Shown: positions 43,198-54,800 of the stretch, one piece after another | Numbering within the stretch: position 1 is the first letter of the stretch | Layout of the letters: each line of letters begins with the position of its first letter | NCBI GenBank assembly: GCA_003344405.1 | Contig: NOWV01000006.1 | Span: forward strand, 1-64,000 | Direction of reading: 5' to 3' | Length of the DNA: 64,000 nt | Source: Trichoplax sp. H2 | Lineage: Eukaryota; Placozoa; Uniplacotomia; Trichoplacea | Program-made: the position numbers and the translations under genes | Notes under the pieces: generated by a model | Databases searched by the model: none | What the model was told of the DNA's origin: nothing | What the model saw: only the letters and a program-made list of their open reading frames with translations

Positions 43198-43968
43198 TTG
43201 GACTTTGCCACAGTACTGTACAGTGTACACTATACTACAGTATGCACAACCAACATGATAACATGGCCGTGCATAAAAATTATCACTTCTGTCCTAGAAG
43301 GACAGCACCTCTTTCTACGGTAGAGGTGATAACTTTTATGTAACGGGGGACAATTTTGATGGAGTCAGTCCCTGTTAATAGCCACTTAACCATGGCTGAA
43401 AATAAGCCCACACCAACCTAATTTAGAGTCCTGGTGAGCAATTGTAGATGTACAGAACAGTTAAAATGACCAGAGAAACCAGGGTTAGCCTTCTCATTTT
43501 TAGACAACGAAAGTCGTTGATAGTCCTTCTCTCTTTCATGTAGAACTGTAGTTTAGCAGTCCCTGGTATTACTTATATCCCAGTCCATGCAGTTAGTGTA
43601 TGTAATGGACGTTGCCACAGTACACAACCAATATGATAACAGTGCCGTGCATAAAAATTGTCACTTCAGTCCTAGAAGGACAACATCTCTTTCTACGGCA
43701 GGAGTGATAACTCTTTTTATGCAACAGGGGACAATTTTGAGTTAGTCTCTGTTAATAGCCACTTAACCATGACTGAAAATAAGCCCACACCAACCCAATC
43801 TAGAGTCTTGATGTGCAATGATAGATGTAGAGAACAGTGATAATGACCAGAGAAACCAGAGAAAAGGTTAATTAGCCATCACATTTTTAGACAACGAAAG
43901 TCGTTGACTGCCCTTCTCTCTTCATTTAGTACTGTAGTTTAGCAGTCCCTGGTATATCCTAGTCCATG
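43198..43968. repeat. ~390-bp tandem duplication with cruciform core
   Basis: Two copies, about 43198-43605 and 43606-43968, share long blocks such as GATAACATGGCCGTGCATAA, TTAATAGCCACTTAACCATG and TTTTTAGACAACGAAAGTCG. Each has a core (43273-43339 and 43651-43720) in which an outer stem, ATAAAAATTATCAC against GTGATAACTTTTAT, encloses two short hairpins. One is GTCCT-AGA-AGGAC; the other has ACCTCT paired with AGAGGT. The core folds as a three-way junction. No open frame is conserved between copies. Confidence 0.88.
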
Positions 43969-44061
43969 CAGTCTGTACAAACAGATTTATACCAGAGGTT
44001 ACTAAATATGATATAGAATAGCTGTAAGTGTTAGTTTAGGAAGGCTTACTATAGACTCTGC

Positions 44062-44217
44062 AGACACCCTGTGCTATAATCTACCGTCGACGGTATAAAA
44101 GCCGAGGAGTTTTTAAGGGAGACGGTGGTTGGAGGTGTAGACATCCTATGCTATAATCCACCGTCGATGGCATAAAAGCCGGGAGTTTTAAGGGAGAGAG
44201 TGGTTGGAGGTGTAGAA
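44062..44217. repeat. 77-bp tandem pair with TATAAAAG-like boxes
   Basis: GTGCTATAATCTACCGTCGA at 44071 recurs with changes at 44148. Both copies carry a CCGTCGAYGG core, a TATAAAAGCCG or CATAAAAGCCG box and end in GTGGTTGGAGGTGTAG. A 66-codon minus-strand frame across the pair is a repeat artefact. The stretch to 44718 holds nothing else recognisable. Confidence 0.85.
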
Positions 44218-44714
44218 GGTACTTCAGAGGAATATTCTCTAGCTGAGGAGGGAGCCTTTCTCTGCCACCGTACTTTGCCAACGTTGTCTACATTGTATAG
44301 GGTCCAGCAGGTATTCGTGGACTGAATTGTTGGATCAACATCAATGTATCACTCCCCTACATTCCATCTATAAAGTACAGTACAGTAGATTCCAATTTTA
44401 TGCTTGTAATATAGCAGAGTCGTAGATTGATATTGATGCAGTATATTTGATACATTCCAAGAATTCGGGCAATATAACCAAATACCCGGGTGCAATCAAT
44501 AAACCACATAAGTATAGATATGGATTGTTGCCATTCTTTATTTACGTTAGACAATTCAACAGGTATTGAATCAGACGTAAAACAGAATTAGTTTTAGACG
44601 TCTGTCTTGTTGTTATTTTCAGAATATGGTAATATTGCGTGCTTCTGTAGTGATTCATCAATGTACAGTATAACAAATTATAATTATTAAGCAGGAGCTA
44701 GCTTTAGTTGACAC

Positions 44715-44720
44715 TTTATT
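44715..44720 (-). promoter_or_regulatory. Poly(A) signal overlapping the EEF1AKMT1 stop codon
   Basis: On the minus strand, AATAAA at 44720-44715 overlaps the last two bases of the TAA stop at 44721-44719. If it is used, the 3' untranslated region would be only about 15-30 bases. Confidence 0.5.
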
Positions 44721-46374
44721 AATTTAAAAATGTAGTTTCATAATTAGTAAAACTGCCAAATTCATTGCCTAACTTGTTGGCGTGTTTAGGTCTAAATTGG
44801 CATACATTTAAGTTCAGTAATCGTTCCGCAAGTGTTTGCATCTTTAGACCTGCCAAGATTAAGTTAATCGTTAGTTTCTGTACTGTTACGCCATGCTCAA
44901 CATTTATACGCGTATATCGAACACAGGCACTCTTGCACGCCTATACGTAGATTGGAGCTATTTGCTGCGCATAACATAGCATAAGTTACTTTTATGAATA
45001 TGCAGACATTACAATAACTGACAAAATAGTTTTCGATTAGCAATGCCATCCAAGTATTTGGAGATTGCGCTTTAAATATTAGTGTTAGGCTTAAATACGC
45101 AGGCATAACATTATAATTGCTATCGAAACTTACCTGTACAAAGTATTATTTTGTCTTTAGTAAGGTAACGTATACTGCAAGCGGTCTTTGTAAGACACTC
45201 CTCTGTCAGAAATGGCGGATCAGCTACTACTACATCGAAGGAATTTTTACCAACAGAAGAAGGAAACTTCATCGGTTCATTGTAGTCATAGAAAATAAAA
45301 TCATCGCCATATATCTCAAATCTCTTGTCGTATTCGAATATTATATATTGCACATTGTCCGGATTGAGTTCTACCAACTTTCGATACAAAGTAGGGCAAC
45401 TTAAACAAGCTATACTATAAAAATAAAAACCCAAAATATTCATTATCGCTAGACATTACATTATTGATGAGTATAGTACTTGATAACGATCTTAACATTC
45501 TGATGGAATCTACGAGATTTTATTGCTGTATGTCAATCTTAGCCACAAAACGTACTTACAACGTAGATAATTATAGAATTAGTAGTAGATTCTAGTGGGT
45601 TGTTGTACAGTGTGTGCCAAGTCATTATGTCGTATTCAAGACAAGAACGTTACATACGAGTATTAGCGACAAGATAATGATAGAATCCTAATACATACCT
45701 CCCATTATTGCTCGCTTTTATCGCTTCTTTGGCTAGTGTTTCTGCAGTTTGGTTATCATACCAAAATTGGCTTAATTGCTAGATTTACAATACACGTGTT
45801 TAAATAAAGTTAGTTTAAAAATTAAAAGATTGACAGTATGCGAAATCTTTACTGTTAAGATCAATTTTTCAGTGCGATGGAAACACCTCAGTCATGACTG
45901 GGCGTCCAATAGAGTGTTATCAATTCCCTTCAATATTGAGCTATTACTATGTGGAGGATTCTAGCGTAGTCTAAGTACGAGTATTTGACAGTACGTATCA
46001 TTCAAGTGCAAAGTAGGACAACATCGTTCATTACTATTACTTTTAATTTTATTTCAAAAAGCGTTGCGGTAACATGAACTTGTGGAGGTGCTAGTAGTCC
46101 ATGGTAATGGATAAAGCAGAAACTTAAGTATGGTAGCAATTTGCAAAGTATGATGTACTACACCGTAGTCTTATTTGCAATAAGATTAATTCACTAAATG
46201 CATTGTACTCTTTTGCACGACCATGCTCCTTACCCAATCCTCACCAACGCAATTTTGATCTTGAGCTTGAGATTGCTCTTGGTAGAAGTCTTGTAGGGCT
46301 GCGAGAGTGTTAGCAGACAGTCTTGGGACGTCATCGTCACTATCATTGATCTGTTCAGCCTGCTGCAATGACAT
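44719..46374 (-). CDS. EEF1AKMT1: eEF1A lysine methyltransferase 1 (N6AMT2-like)
   Basis: Four exons, 46234-46374, 45699-45778, 45134-45414 and 44719-44849, give 210 residues (human 214). The family methylates a lysine of elongation factor eEF1A using S-adenosylmethionine in the cytosol. Matching landmarks in order are PRLSANTLAALQDFYQEQ, a QLSQFWYDNQTAETLAKEA segment split off by intron 1, IFEYDKRFEIYGDDFIFYDY, catalytic DPPF at 139-142 (DPPY in human), EECLTKT, IRYLTKDKIILCTG, and a final FRPKHANKLGNEF block. All junctions keep frame; donors are GTAAGG, GTATGT and GTAAGT. The gene is divergent from tomosyn with 2.4 kb between the start codons. DPPF for DPPY keeps an aromatic residue in the (N/D)PP(Y/F) motif and should be active. 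Confidence 0.95.
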
Positions 46375-47404
46375 TATTACGGATTCACAATAGTGAAATT
46401 AATTAAAATTTTGTTCAATCTAATCCAATGGAGTACAAACACTATTAGTGTACTACATCGGATATTTATTATTATAATTATTGATATATAATTATAATTA
46501 TCGGCGGCACTACTGAATAGATAGTGACTATTAGATAGCCGCTTGCTTGATCGAAATCTAATGCTCGAGCTGAGCAAGTACCAGTACTGTACTCTGTGAC
46601 GTCATGACTAGTAGGTCTCGGACAAGCGGATATGAAGGACCAAATAGGCCGAAAATGTCGAAAAATAATGACTTTTACTGTACTGTAATATGGATCTTCT
46701 GATCTTGTGCATCTATTTACAATGATTCACTTTTATTCATTTTAAAAACATTTATGACGTTATAGAAGTGCTTTTGAGCAGAACTGAAATAGTTAAATGA
46801 ATAGGATTCAATGAAATATTACTTAATTTAGAAAAATAAGTCAATTATAACGAAATGTTTTGGAAAAGTTTTATCACGACAACACTATGTATTAGTACTG
46901 TACTATTGCCTCAAACTGTGCTTAATTGTGGAATATTGTAATTACACTTGCTATGTGCAGTAGTTTTAGATTGCACGTTTTACCGTAAGGAATTATTAAG
47001 GACTAGTTGGGTATTGGCCTATGATTCTAGTGCTCTTACTTGTACTTTAATCCATTACATATGACTGTAACTTGTAAGGATTAGTTGGAAAGTTAAAAGA
47101 CTACAGCAGTCGTTTGTTATTTGTTACACGGTGATACATGAACAACCTCGATTGATACTGCCGTTGGTCGAAAATCTGTTTACAAAAAATGCAAAGTTTT
47201 TCATCGGCAATGAATTGACATTTTATTTATGCAAACCGTACTAAGGTAGTATGAATGGAACTCGTTGAGAGTGTACAGTATAAATAAATAATTTCCCTCA
47301 TTTTCAAATAAAAATTATTATTATTGGGGATAATTTAATTCGAAACAAACGACACGAGTATACTTGTACAATACAGTAAATCGAACCTGCTGAAGTTATG
47401 ACAG

Positions 47405-47606
47405 CGTACAGTACAGTACTGTGGCTTTGTACAGTACAGTACTGTACTAGTACACTGTACAGTACTGTAGAGGTTTTTCTTTTCTTTTACAGTACAGTAC
47501 TGTACTGTACATCGATCAGTTGAAGACTCGGATTCACTCCTCCTTTTGTACCGTACAGTACTGTACAGTCTCTATTGTACAGTACTGGACTGTACTGTCC
47601 TGTCCA
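47405..47606. repeat. Cluster of TACAGTACTGTA palindromes
   Basis: Within 200 bases there are repeated head-to-head runs of the pentamer TACAG and its complement CTGTA, for example GTACAGTACAGTACTGTAC, and CCGTACAGTACTGTACAG near 47551. A TTTTTCTTTTCTTTTAC tract interrupts the run. The sequence is extremely rich in perfect dyads centred on AGTACT. Confidence 0.92.
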
Positions 47607-48373
47607 GTAATTCACTGTGGACTGCGTCTCGTGTCATCCTGGGGACTGAACTCTAGTAACTAATCTCATGGGAGTAATAGCTGTCCTGGTAGTTAACGGC
47701 AAATTTGACTCATTCAAAGTTCGAGTTGAAAATTGGGGATAAAAATGAGTTGTTGGTGAGTACAGTGTTTAACAGAAAAATGACTGACACTATTGACAGT
47801 TCCCTGGGCGATGTGGATAACCCGCGTACGGAGACGCCTGGATTTTGCTTATCCTAGATTAGGGTTGGATGTTATACTAAACAATGAATGGCCGGCCATT
47901 GTTCAATTTGTACGAGTATAGTAGGCCAAAAGAATAATAATAATATGGATGGCTAATGGAGTACATGCTAAACTTTTAAAAACATATCGTCCATTTGAAA
48001 ATGATTACCGTGGACTGTGAACAAGTGACGGACACTACCGTATACTGTATAGCATTGTCGCCGGACTTGGCGCACCCGGACAACAACTTACTGGCTAGGC
48101 TGGACTTTTCAACAGATCTTGTGTCAACCTGTATATAAACAGTCCCTATAATGTACTCTACAGTACAATGCAGTACTTTAGTCTGGGGACAACACTTTCA
48201 TTGTTGCGCCATTGCCTATACGGGACTACATTGATACAAGTGTACAAAGCGGAGGATCGATTAATGTCGAAAATTCCATTCTCTTGTAGTTGATTAACTC
48301 TATGATGAGTCGATTGGAAATTTTTTCCCCCTTTGTTGTAGCCAGTGAATGGGGGGCGGCAGCACTGTAGAGT

Positions 48374-48515
48374 CAAGTACTGTAATAAACTAGCAGTCAA
48401 ACAGTACAGTACTGTACGATACAGTACTATCGACTGTAGGCTGTGGAGCACAGTATGGGACAGTCCTGATCTACAGTACTATACACTGTACTTTAGACCA
48501 AGACAGTACGGTAGA
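48374..48515. repeat. Second cluster of TACAG/CTGTA palindromes
   Basis: AACAGTACAGTACTGTACGA at about 48409 is followed by several single TACAGTA and TACTGTA units, including CTACAGTACTATACACTGTAC from about 48471. It is the same motif family as the cluster at 47405, about 350 bases before the tomosyn start codon. Confidence 0.85.
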
Positions 48516-48818
48516 AAATTGACTGAAAAAAAAAGGAATAACATCCCCAAATTAAAAATTACACGACGTATGCGCATATAAAACGTAAAGGACATTACCG
48601 ATTGACAGCATTTAGTTGGCAGTGACAGTAGTAAAGCGAGAGACAAATGAGTAGAGAGATACTGTACAATATGCATCATCCATCACAGTCTGGCGAGTCC
48701 ATCAGTCAAGCATAACAAGATCGGCTCGAGTTTTCATTGATATCTCCTATACAAGTCACTCTATTTGGTTGTCCTATCTTTTGATGATTGGCGAAGGATC
48801 ATTTTTTAGTCATAATTC

Positions 48819-51800
48819 ATGTCAAGAGAAAATCATAAATCGCATAGTATGTGGCCTAGGATAATTAACATTCTTACCGTAAAAAATCCAAAACCGGAGG
48901 AGAAATTAGAATTTAAGGAGTTACTGGAAGAAGACGATTTCAGTGCCACAAAGGTATGTCAACTATTCCTTTTGCCATGTTCAATTGATGCAGTGGACAT
49001 GGTCGCTTGTTGTTGATTCATCATTGCAATTCTTCTCTCTCTGTCTAGTACAGAGGATGCAGATAGAATTTGATATCAGTCTTTCTTGTTGATAATCAAC
49101 TTGGATGACCGATTACACCGAGTATTACAGTATCTTCAAGCTTTCTCACCATCAATCATTTCTTTAGTCTACGCGTTGAATACAACAGTACTGTCTATGT
49201 ACGTCCAGTACAGCAGTGGACAGTGTCCATACAGTACGTCGACATGCCTTCAACACTTTACTCACGCTCGTAGTAGACCCCACAGGCAATGAGTGGTGTG
49301 GACCAAACTGTGTTGTCATGTAGAAATAAATAATCTTCTTCGCTGCTTTCCACAACTTCAATTAAACTAGTCGAAAAGTAGATTCATATTTTGCTACGCC
49401 TCCAAGACTGACAATCTACCAAGCAATATTCATCATTGACAATAGATTATGGGACAGGCATAAAATTTCAACTTCTATTTGTCAAGCACCATTCTGAGGT
49501 GTGCCTGTTTATTGTGCTCTATTTGCTTTTCTTTTAGTGACCGTCAGCAACCTTACCTTGACTTCCACTCCGTTTACTGTACTGTATTTTCAATAGTATA
49601 CAAAAAAAAGCTTGAAAGTAAAACTTCGATCGTCTTCCTATCCAGGGATGCTTCCTCTTTTAAAGACGTTGTACATTATCGTATAAAAATAATACAGTAC
49701 AGTAGATCCCCATGACTATTCCAATGGTGAGGAGAACATTTTTTCTACCACGCACAGATTCTACACCTTTCATTTCGATCTCTATTTTTGCGATCTGGTT
49801 GTGTCCTACTCTGACCTGCAGTCAAACAACGACTGTACATAATTCGTTCATTTTCACGGAATATTGCTACAGCTTTTCCCAATGGCTAAAATAGTGTTGC
49901 TAATGCCAACTTTTCTTCCACACCTACTTCATGTCCAACTTTGGCAGTCGTTGTAGTTTTTGATTGATCGATTTTATGAGAGATGTGTAGGAGTGTGTGC
50001 CTTATCAAGTACAGTGGAACGTGTAAGCAGTAAAGGATGCCGTGCTCGTGCAACAAACTCAACTGTTTATTATTACATGAATTTACTGTTGCCGATGACG
50101 TAGAGCATCAATATTCTAGTGGGATTAATTGGTCATACACTTCTGTAGATGTTGGCACTATCCAGACGTATCCTAACGCCGCCGCTATCGGCATAGCACA
50201 GTAATGATATTCTCGGCTTGTTTTACAATCGATTCAATTGCAGAAATGAGTTGATTAGGTACAGTATACCGTATAAAGATTACTAATCTTCGTACATGCT
50301 GATACTTTTTTCAACCTTTGGCTAGGCTTTTTTGGGATAAATTTTCACTATCGCTTTTACTTCGTTAGTATCTATTTGACTTTGACAGTAATCTACAGCG
50401 TTCTAATGTACTTGATCTATCTAGGTGTATCACGCCGGTAGACGCTTATTTGTTGCTTATACTGGATACTGAATAGTGTGCAAAATGATTCTCCATAACA
50501 ATGATAATAAATTATCCTAAAATCTCTTGTTACGTCGCGTAATTGCTATACATTGACTGCGTCAATCTAGCATTTGTTGGGAGTATTATAATTGAAAGGT
50601 CACTTTATACCATGCAATCGAGTGTGTAGCTATTTTCATCATGGATTACTAACAAAGGGAGATGTTTCGAGTAGATTCTGACTTCATACAGTGTTAGATG
50701 TTCTCTGCCACTATCATTGTTGAGTATGAGAGGGCGATTTTGCAATTAATTTTATTTTACTACAGTATGCCGTATTTCATAGACGAGATACCGGCCGTTA
50801 TACGATAATGATTTGGTATTGATCATGGCTTATAGAAAAGCTGCTGTTAATTAATTAAATATGATTAATATCTTTGATACTGCTGTGTGCGTATCACACA
50901 TGTACTGTTCTACAAAGATGTCTCGCTCAACTATATGTGCTAGCTTTTAATATTAATATTATTCTAATGAAACTTCTTGAATAAATTACAACTATTTAGG
51001 TTGTTTGTCATGGCTTCCCCTATCAACCAACAACTCTAGCTTATGATCCTGTCCAAAGCTTATTAGCGGTTGGAACGAGAACTGGAGCTATTCGATTGTG
51101 AGTATGCCGTCCATTTTTTTTTTTATACCGATAAGTCCTCTTCTTTCACAATCAACCTTCATGTATACTTCACTGATAAAATGTTATAATCGCCTCCTTG
51201 TTCATATTCGATGTGGCCAAGCTATTGGGCTGTTGAAATGATCGCGACTTCTATAGTACTATACAACAGACTAGTCCATTTCGATGGTTATCATGAATCT
51301 ACTGTCCAGTGTCCAATTGGCAAGATGAAAGGATTGCTAATTCATGATTCTTAGTTACAATACAAAACAGGCAACAAGGATAGCTTACAAAGTTGAAGCT
51401 ATACATTACCCACTACTATAGCTAGAATAACATCCAAAACAGTCTACAGACTGGATCGTCATAGGCGTACAAGATATTTCTTACCTTGTTGTTTACTGCA
51501 TATGTGTACTGTAAATTCGATTTTGAACTAATATAGTAGCCAGTCCTACCTTGAACTGTAGTTAATGTACGATACCTGTAAACGGCAGTTATTTTCTAAT
51601 TCTACAGTATAGCCAATTATTATTATTTTGTTTGGAGCTATTCTCTGTGTTGATTCCAAATGGATCATGTCATACTGACATTGACTGTCCTTGTTTGGGG
51701 AATGGTATTCAGTAATACAAATGGGTATTGAAATTTCAGCGCCGTTACTGTATGTTGATGGTAATTATTTGACTCCTTGATGCAACTCAAGCGTTTGAGA

Positions 51801-54800
51801 TGATAGTAGTTCTTTACAGTATATTGCAAAATATAATGCTAGGTAAGTATACACTACTGTGCGATAGATATAGCGTATAATCTGCTCATGGTGGGCCCAG
51901 TGCTATTTTCAAGGAACAATTGAATGGTATTTTTTTTTTTGCAATTCATTTCTATCGGTGATGTGCTTGCCAAGTTAATTTGGGAAATGCATCGCTGTAG
52001 ATGGCTATGAAGATTGCTTTGTTATACGGCATGTATTTGACATGGATTTGGACCTAAAATGAATCATTCTAAGTGAGAAAGATTCATTTTTTTCTGCTGT
52101 TCTCCTTTGTATTTACGTTTCTTTGGTTTCTGTTGATGGAGGAGTGAACAATTTATTGTTCGCGTTGACCTTAACGCCATCGTCTATAAATAACATGCGC
52201 TGGATTCTCGACTAATGATAATAACATATTATGGTACTCTATCTATCCAGGGAATGCATCTAGTAATCTGTCTACATTCATTTTGGAATGGTATTTCTCT
52301 AGTGCCATCTTGACTTATTGGCAATGCATGAATCGGAGTCGAAATAACATTTCAATACTTAGCCATATTTAAAAGCAATTTGTTCAATGCTAGAGTGTGG
52401 CATTGTATTGCGGTGTCCATTCACCGTCGGTGTACACATCAGCTGACTCATGTCGGCTTGAAGGCATGGTCCAAAGCGTTGAGCTTCACTCATCGCCGTC
52501 AGTCAAAAAACTCATGCGCACAAGAACGATAAGAGATGCAAGCACCATATCGAAAGTACAGTGCAGTACACCGTACAGCTCAGTACTGTACTGTACTGTA
52601 CTGTACTGTACATGTACTGTACAGTACTACAGTGTACAGTACTGTTTGTACAGTATGAATCATGGGATTGGACTGTACTGTGGAGTATTGGCAGGTGGGC
52701 CCGTGGAGTGTTGATGAATTACAGAGGATTACTGTTCTGGACAATGGTGACTGTATACTAGACAATATGCTGATTAGCGTAGAGAGGCGGCAGTTTGATG
52801 GGATGCGATGGCAACTGTCGAGTGATTGGAAACCTTGACTACGGTATCCAAATGAGTCCATGTTGCCTATCATTTAGCTAATGATAATGATGGTGATCAT
52901 AAGAGAAGATTGTATTACTATCGTCCACTTTGCAGTATGATTCTATTTGCCACTCTTCGATACGTTACCAAGGATAGAAGAGACAGTGGGTGATACGCGT
53001 AATTTGGTACAGGTGAATTAGCTATGCTCAAGATATCCTGTAGTGCAGACATAACATATCGACCAAGTTTCTTCTTTCCTATGTACTATAGACGAGGATA
53101 GGCTATACAACTCCGAACGAGATGAAAGGGTGTAACATTGGACTAGAACATAGTCTGAAATCGGATTACCACTGGTGCTACGCAATGATAGTAATACACA
53201 ACATACTGGTAGCCTGGATAAAGTAGCAATACTTGCAAAATCGTTCAGTTATTCTCTGAGAATATAATCTAATTTTGACATTGACAATGCAAATGGCTAC
53301 GGTTGTGTTTCAAACATAGGACGACCTTTTTGAAAAGTAATCTCATAACTGTACTGTACTATTGTCATTCGTGACGATGATAACTGGAGTAGTTCATTGT
53401 CAATTGATCAAGCAAATTTCTCGTACAATCTGGACTGGTTACCTCGGCTACTATTGACAGAATAGATGATGTTGACATGAACACAGTAGAAGATAAGGCG
53501 GCAGTTTTTACGTGCTTTCAAGATAACTTTACGTCAATCAGTTACCTGGTACTTGACATTGAATAATATTCCAGTTTAGTTTATTGGTGTACATGTCGTG
53601 GTATAGACTGTATCGCAAAGTAATGGACGTACTATCGTACATTGATCCCCTTCAGTTTTTTGTTTAATTTCCAAAGGTTGTCATCTTGTATACAGTAAAT
53701 GCTGTACTGTATAGAAACATTTCCCCACTGCTATCGCGTCATATGTTATAAGTGTTTGACCTTAAAGCCGTTAATACCACTAATCAATGGTAGACGAATG
53801 AAAGTAGGAATGATGCTTTTGCCAAGATGACAGTGCGTAACATGCTTATTCTGCACGCAATTTGGGTTATTCATTCATAAAAATTCCTACAATTCATACA
53901 ATTCCCAGATTTGCTTAATAAGGGAAAAGCTAATTCATGATAAGAGTATGCTTGAAAACGAGTGAATTTGACATAAACGTCAATTTTAAATGTATTCATT
54001 CCTATAGCTTGATTCAATTTGTAGCTTATACACTGATCCATGCAGTGACACTTGAACGAGATACTGACTCTTCAAATTTTACTGAAATACCTACAAATAG
54101 ATTATGCTTTACTTCCTGCGTTGCCTTGTGTCTTCATGACTTTTCATGCTCTATAATCTCTTTTTAACAATACAGGTATGGTAAGGTTGGAATTGAGTGC
54201 CATCTTCTATATGAGCATGACACAGCAATCAATCAATTACTCTTCATGGTGAATGAGGTATAGCCTTTCTGCTTTTCATGGTGTAAAATTTATAACTTTA
54301 TTTATCATATATCTCATTGTAGAAATAAAATTTAAAAAAGCTACTTTACAAATTATTCAATAGCCATTATTACCTACTGGCGCTTATAACTTCTTTAAAC
54401 ATTCATTATGTTTATCGAAGCTTACTGTAGAAAATTGAAGTTGCAGTATTAATTGCTAATAATTATTGATTATATTATCCGACATTGCGCAATATTTAAC
54501 GTAAACTGGATCAATTGTTGTTATTGCATTCTGTTATTTAATGCAACGCAACTGTGGATATTAATCTAGGGAGCTCTAATTAGCGTTTCAAGTGATGTTG
54601 TCCATTTATGGAATTTACGTCAACAAAGACCTGCAGTGTTGCACTCTCTAAAGTTTAAAAAAGAAAAGTAAGTTATAAATAGTACTGCATAGAGTATTGA
54701 TCTTACTTAAGTAATGTAAAGTACAAGTGGTAGTGTGATTTTGAATATACCATTACACTTTTATGTAGTTTGTCTAGATAGATAGAAACAATCGTAAATA

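Larger units (their letters stand above)
46375..48818. other. Divergent promoter region, EEF1AKMT1 / tomosyn
   Basis: The two start codons face away from each other across 2.4 kb. No exon is recognisable. The region is dominated by TACAG/CTGTA palindromes in clusters at about 47405-47606, 48158-48180 and 48374-48515. Open frames across these clusters are artefacts. Confidence 0.65.

Noticed and set aside
44081-44281. 66-codon minus-strand frame with LHLQPLSPLK repeat
   Set aside because: It arises from the 77-bp tandem duplication and does not resemble a protein domain.
48158-48451. 97-codon minus-strand frame upstream of tomosyn
   Set aside because: It covers palindrome clusters and has no motif or splice context.
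52397-52873. Three overlapping open frames rich in Tyr, Cys, Val and Gln
   Set aside because: They are produced by the TACTG/CAGTA repeat, which lacks stop codons in several frames.
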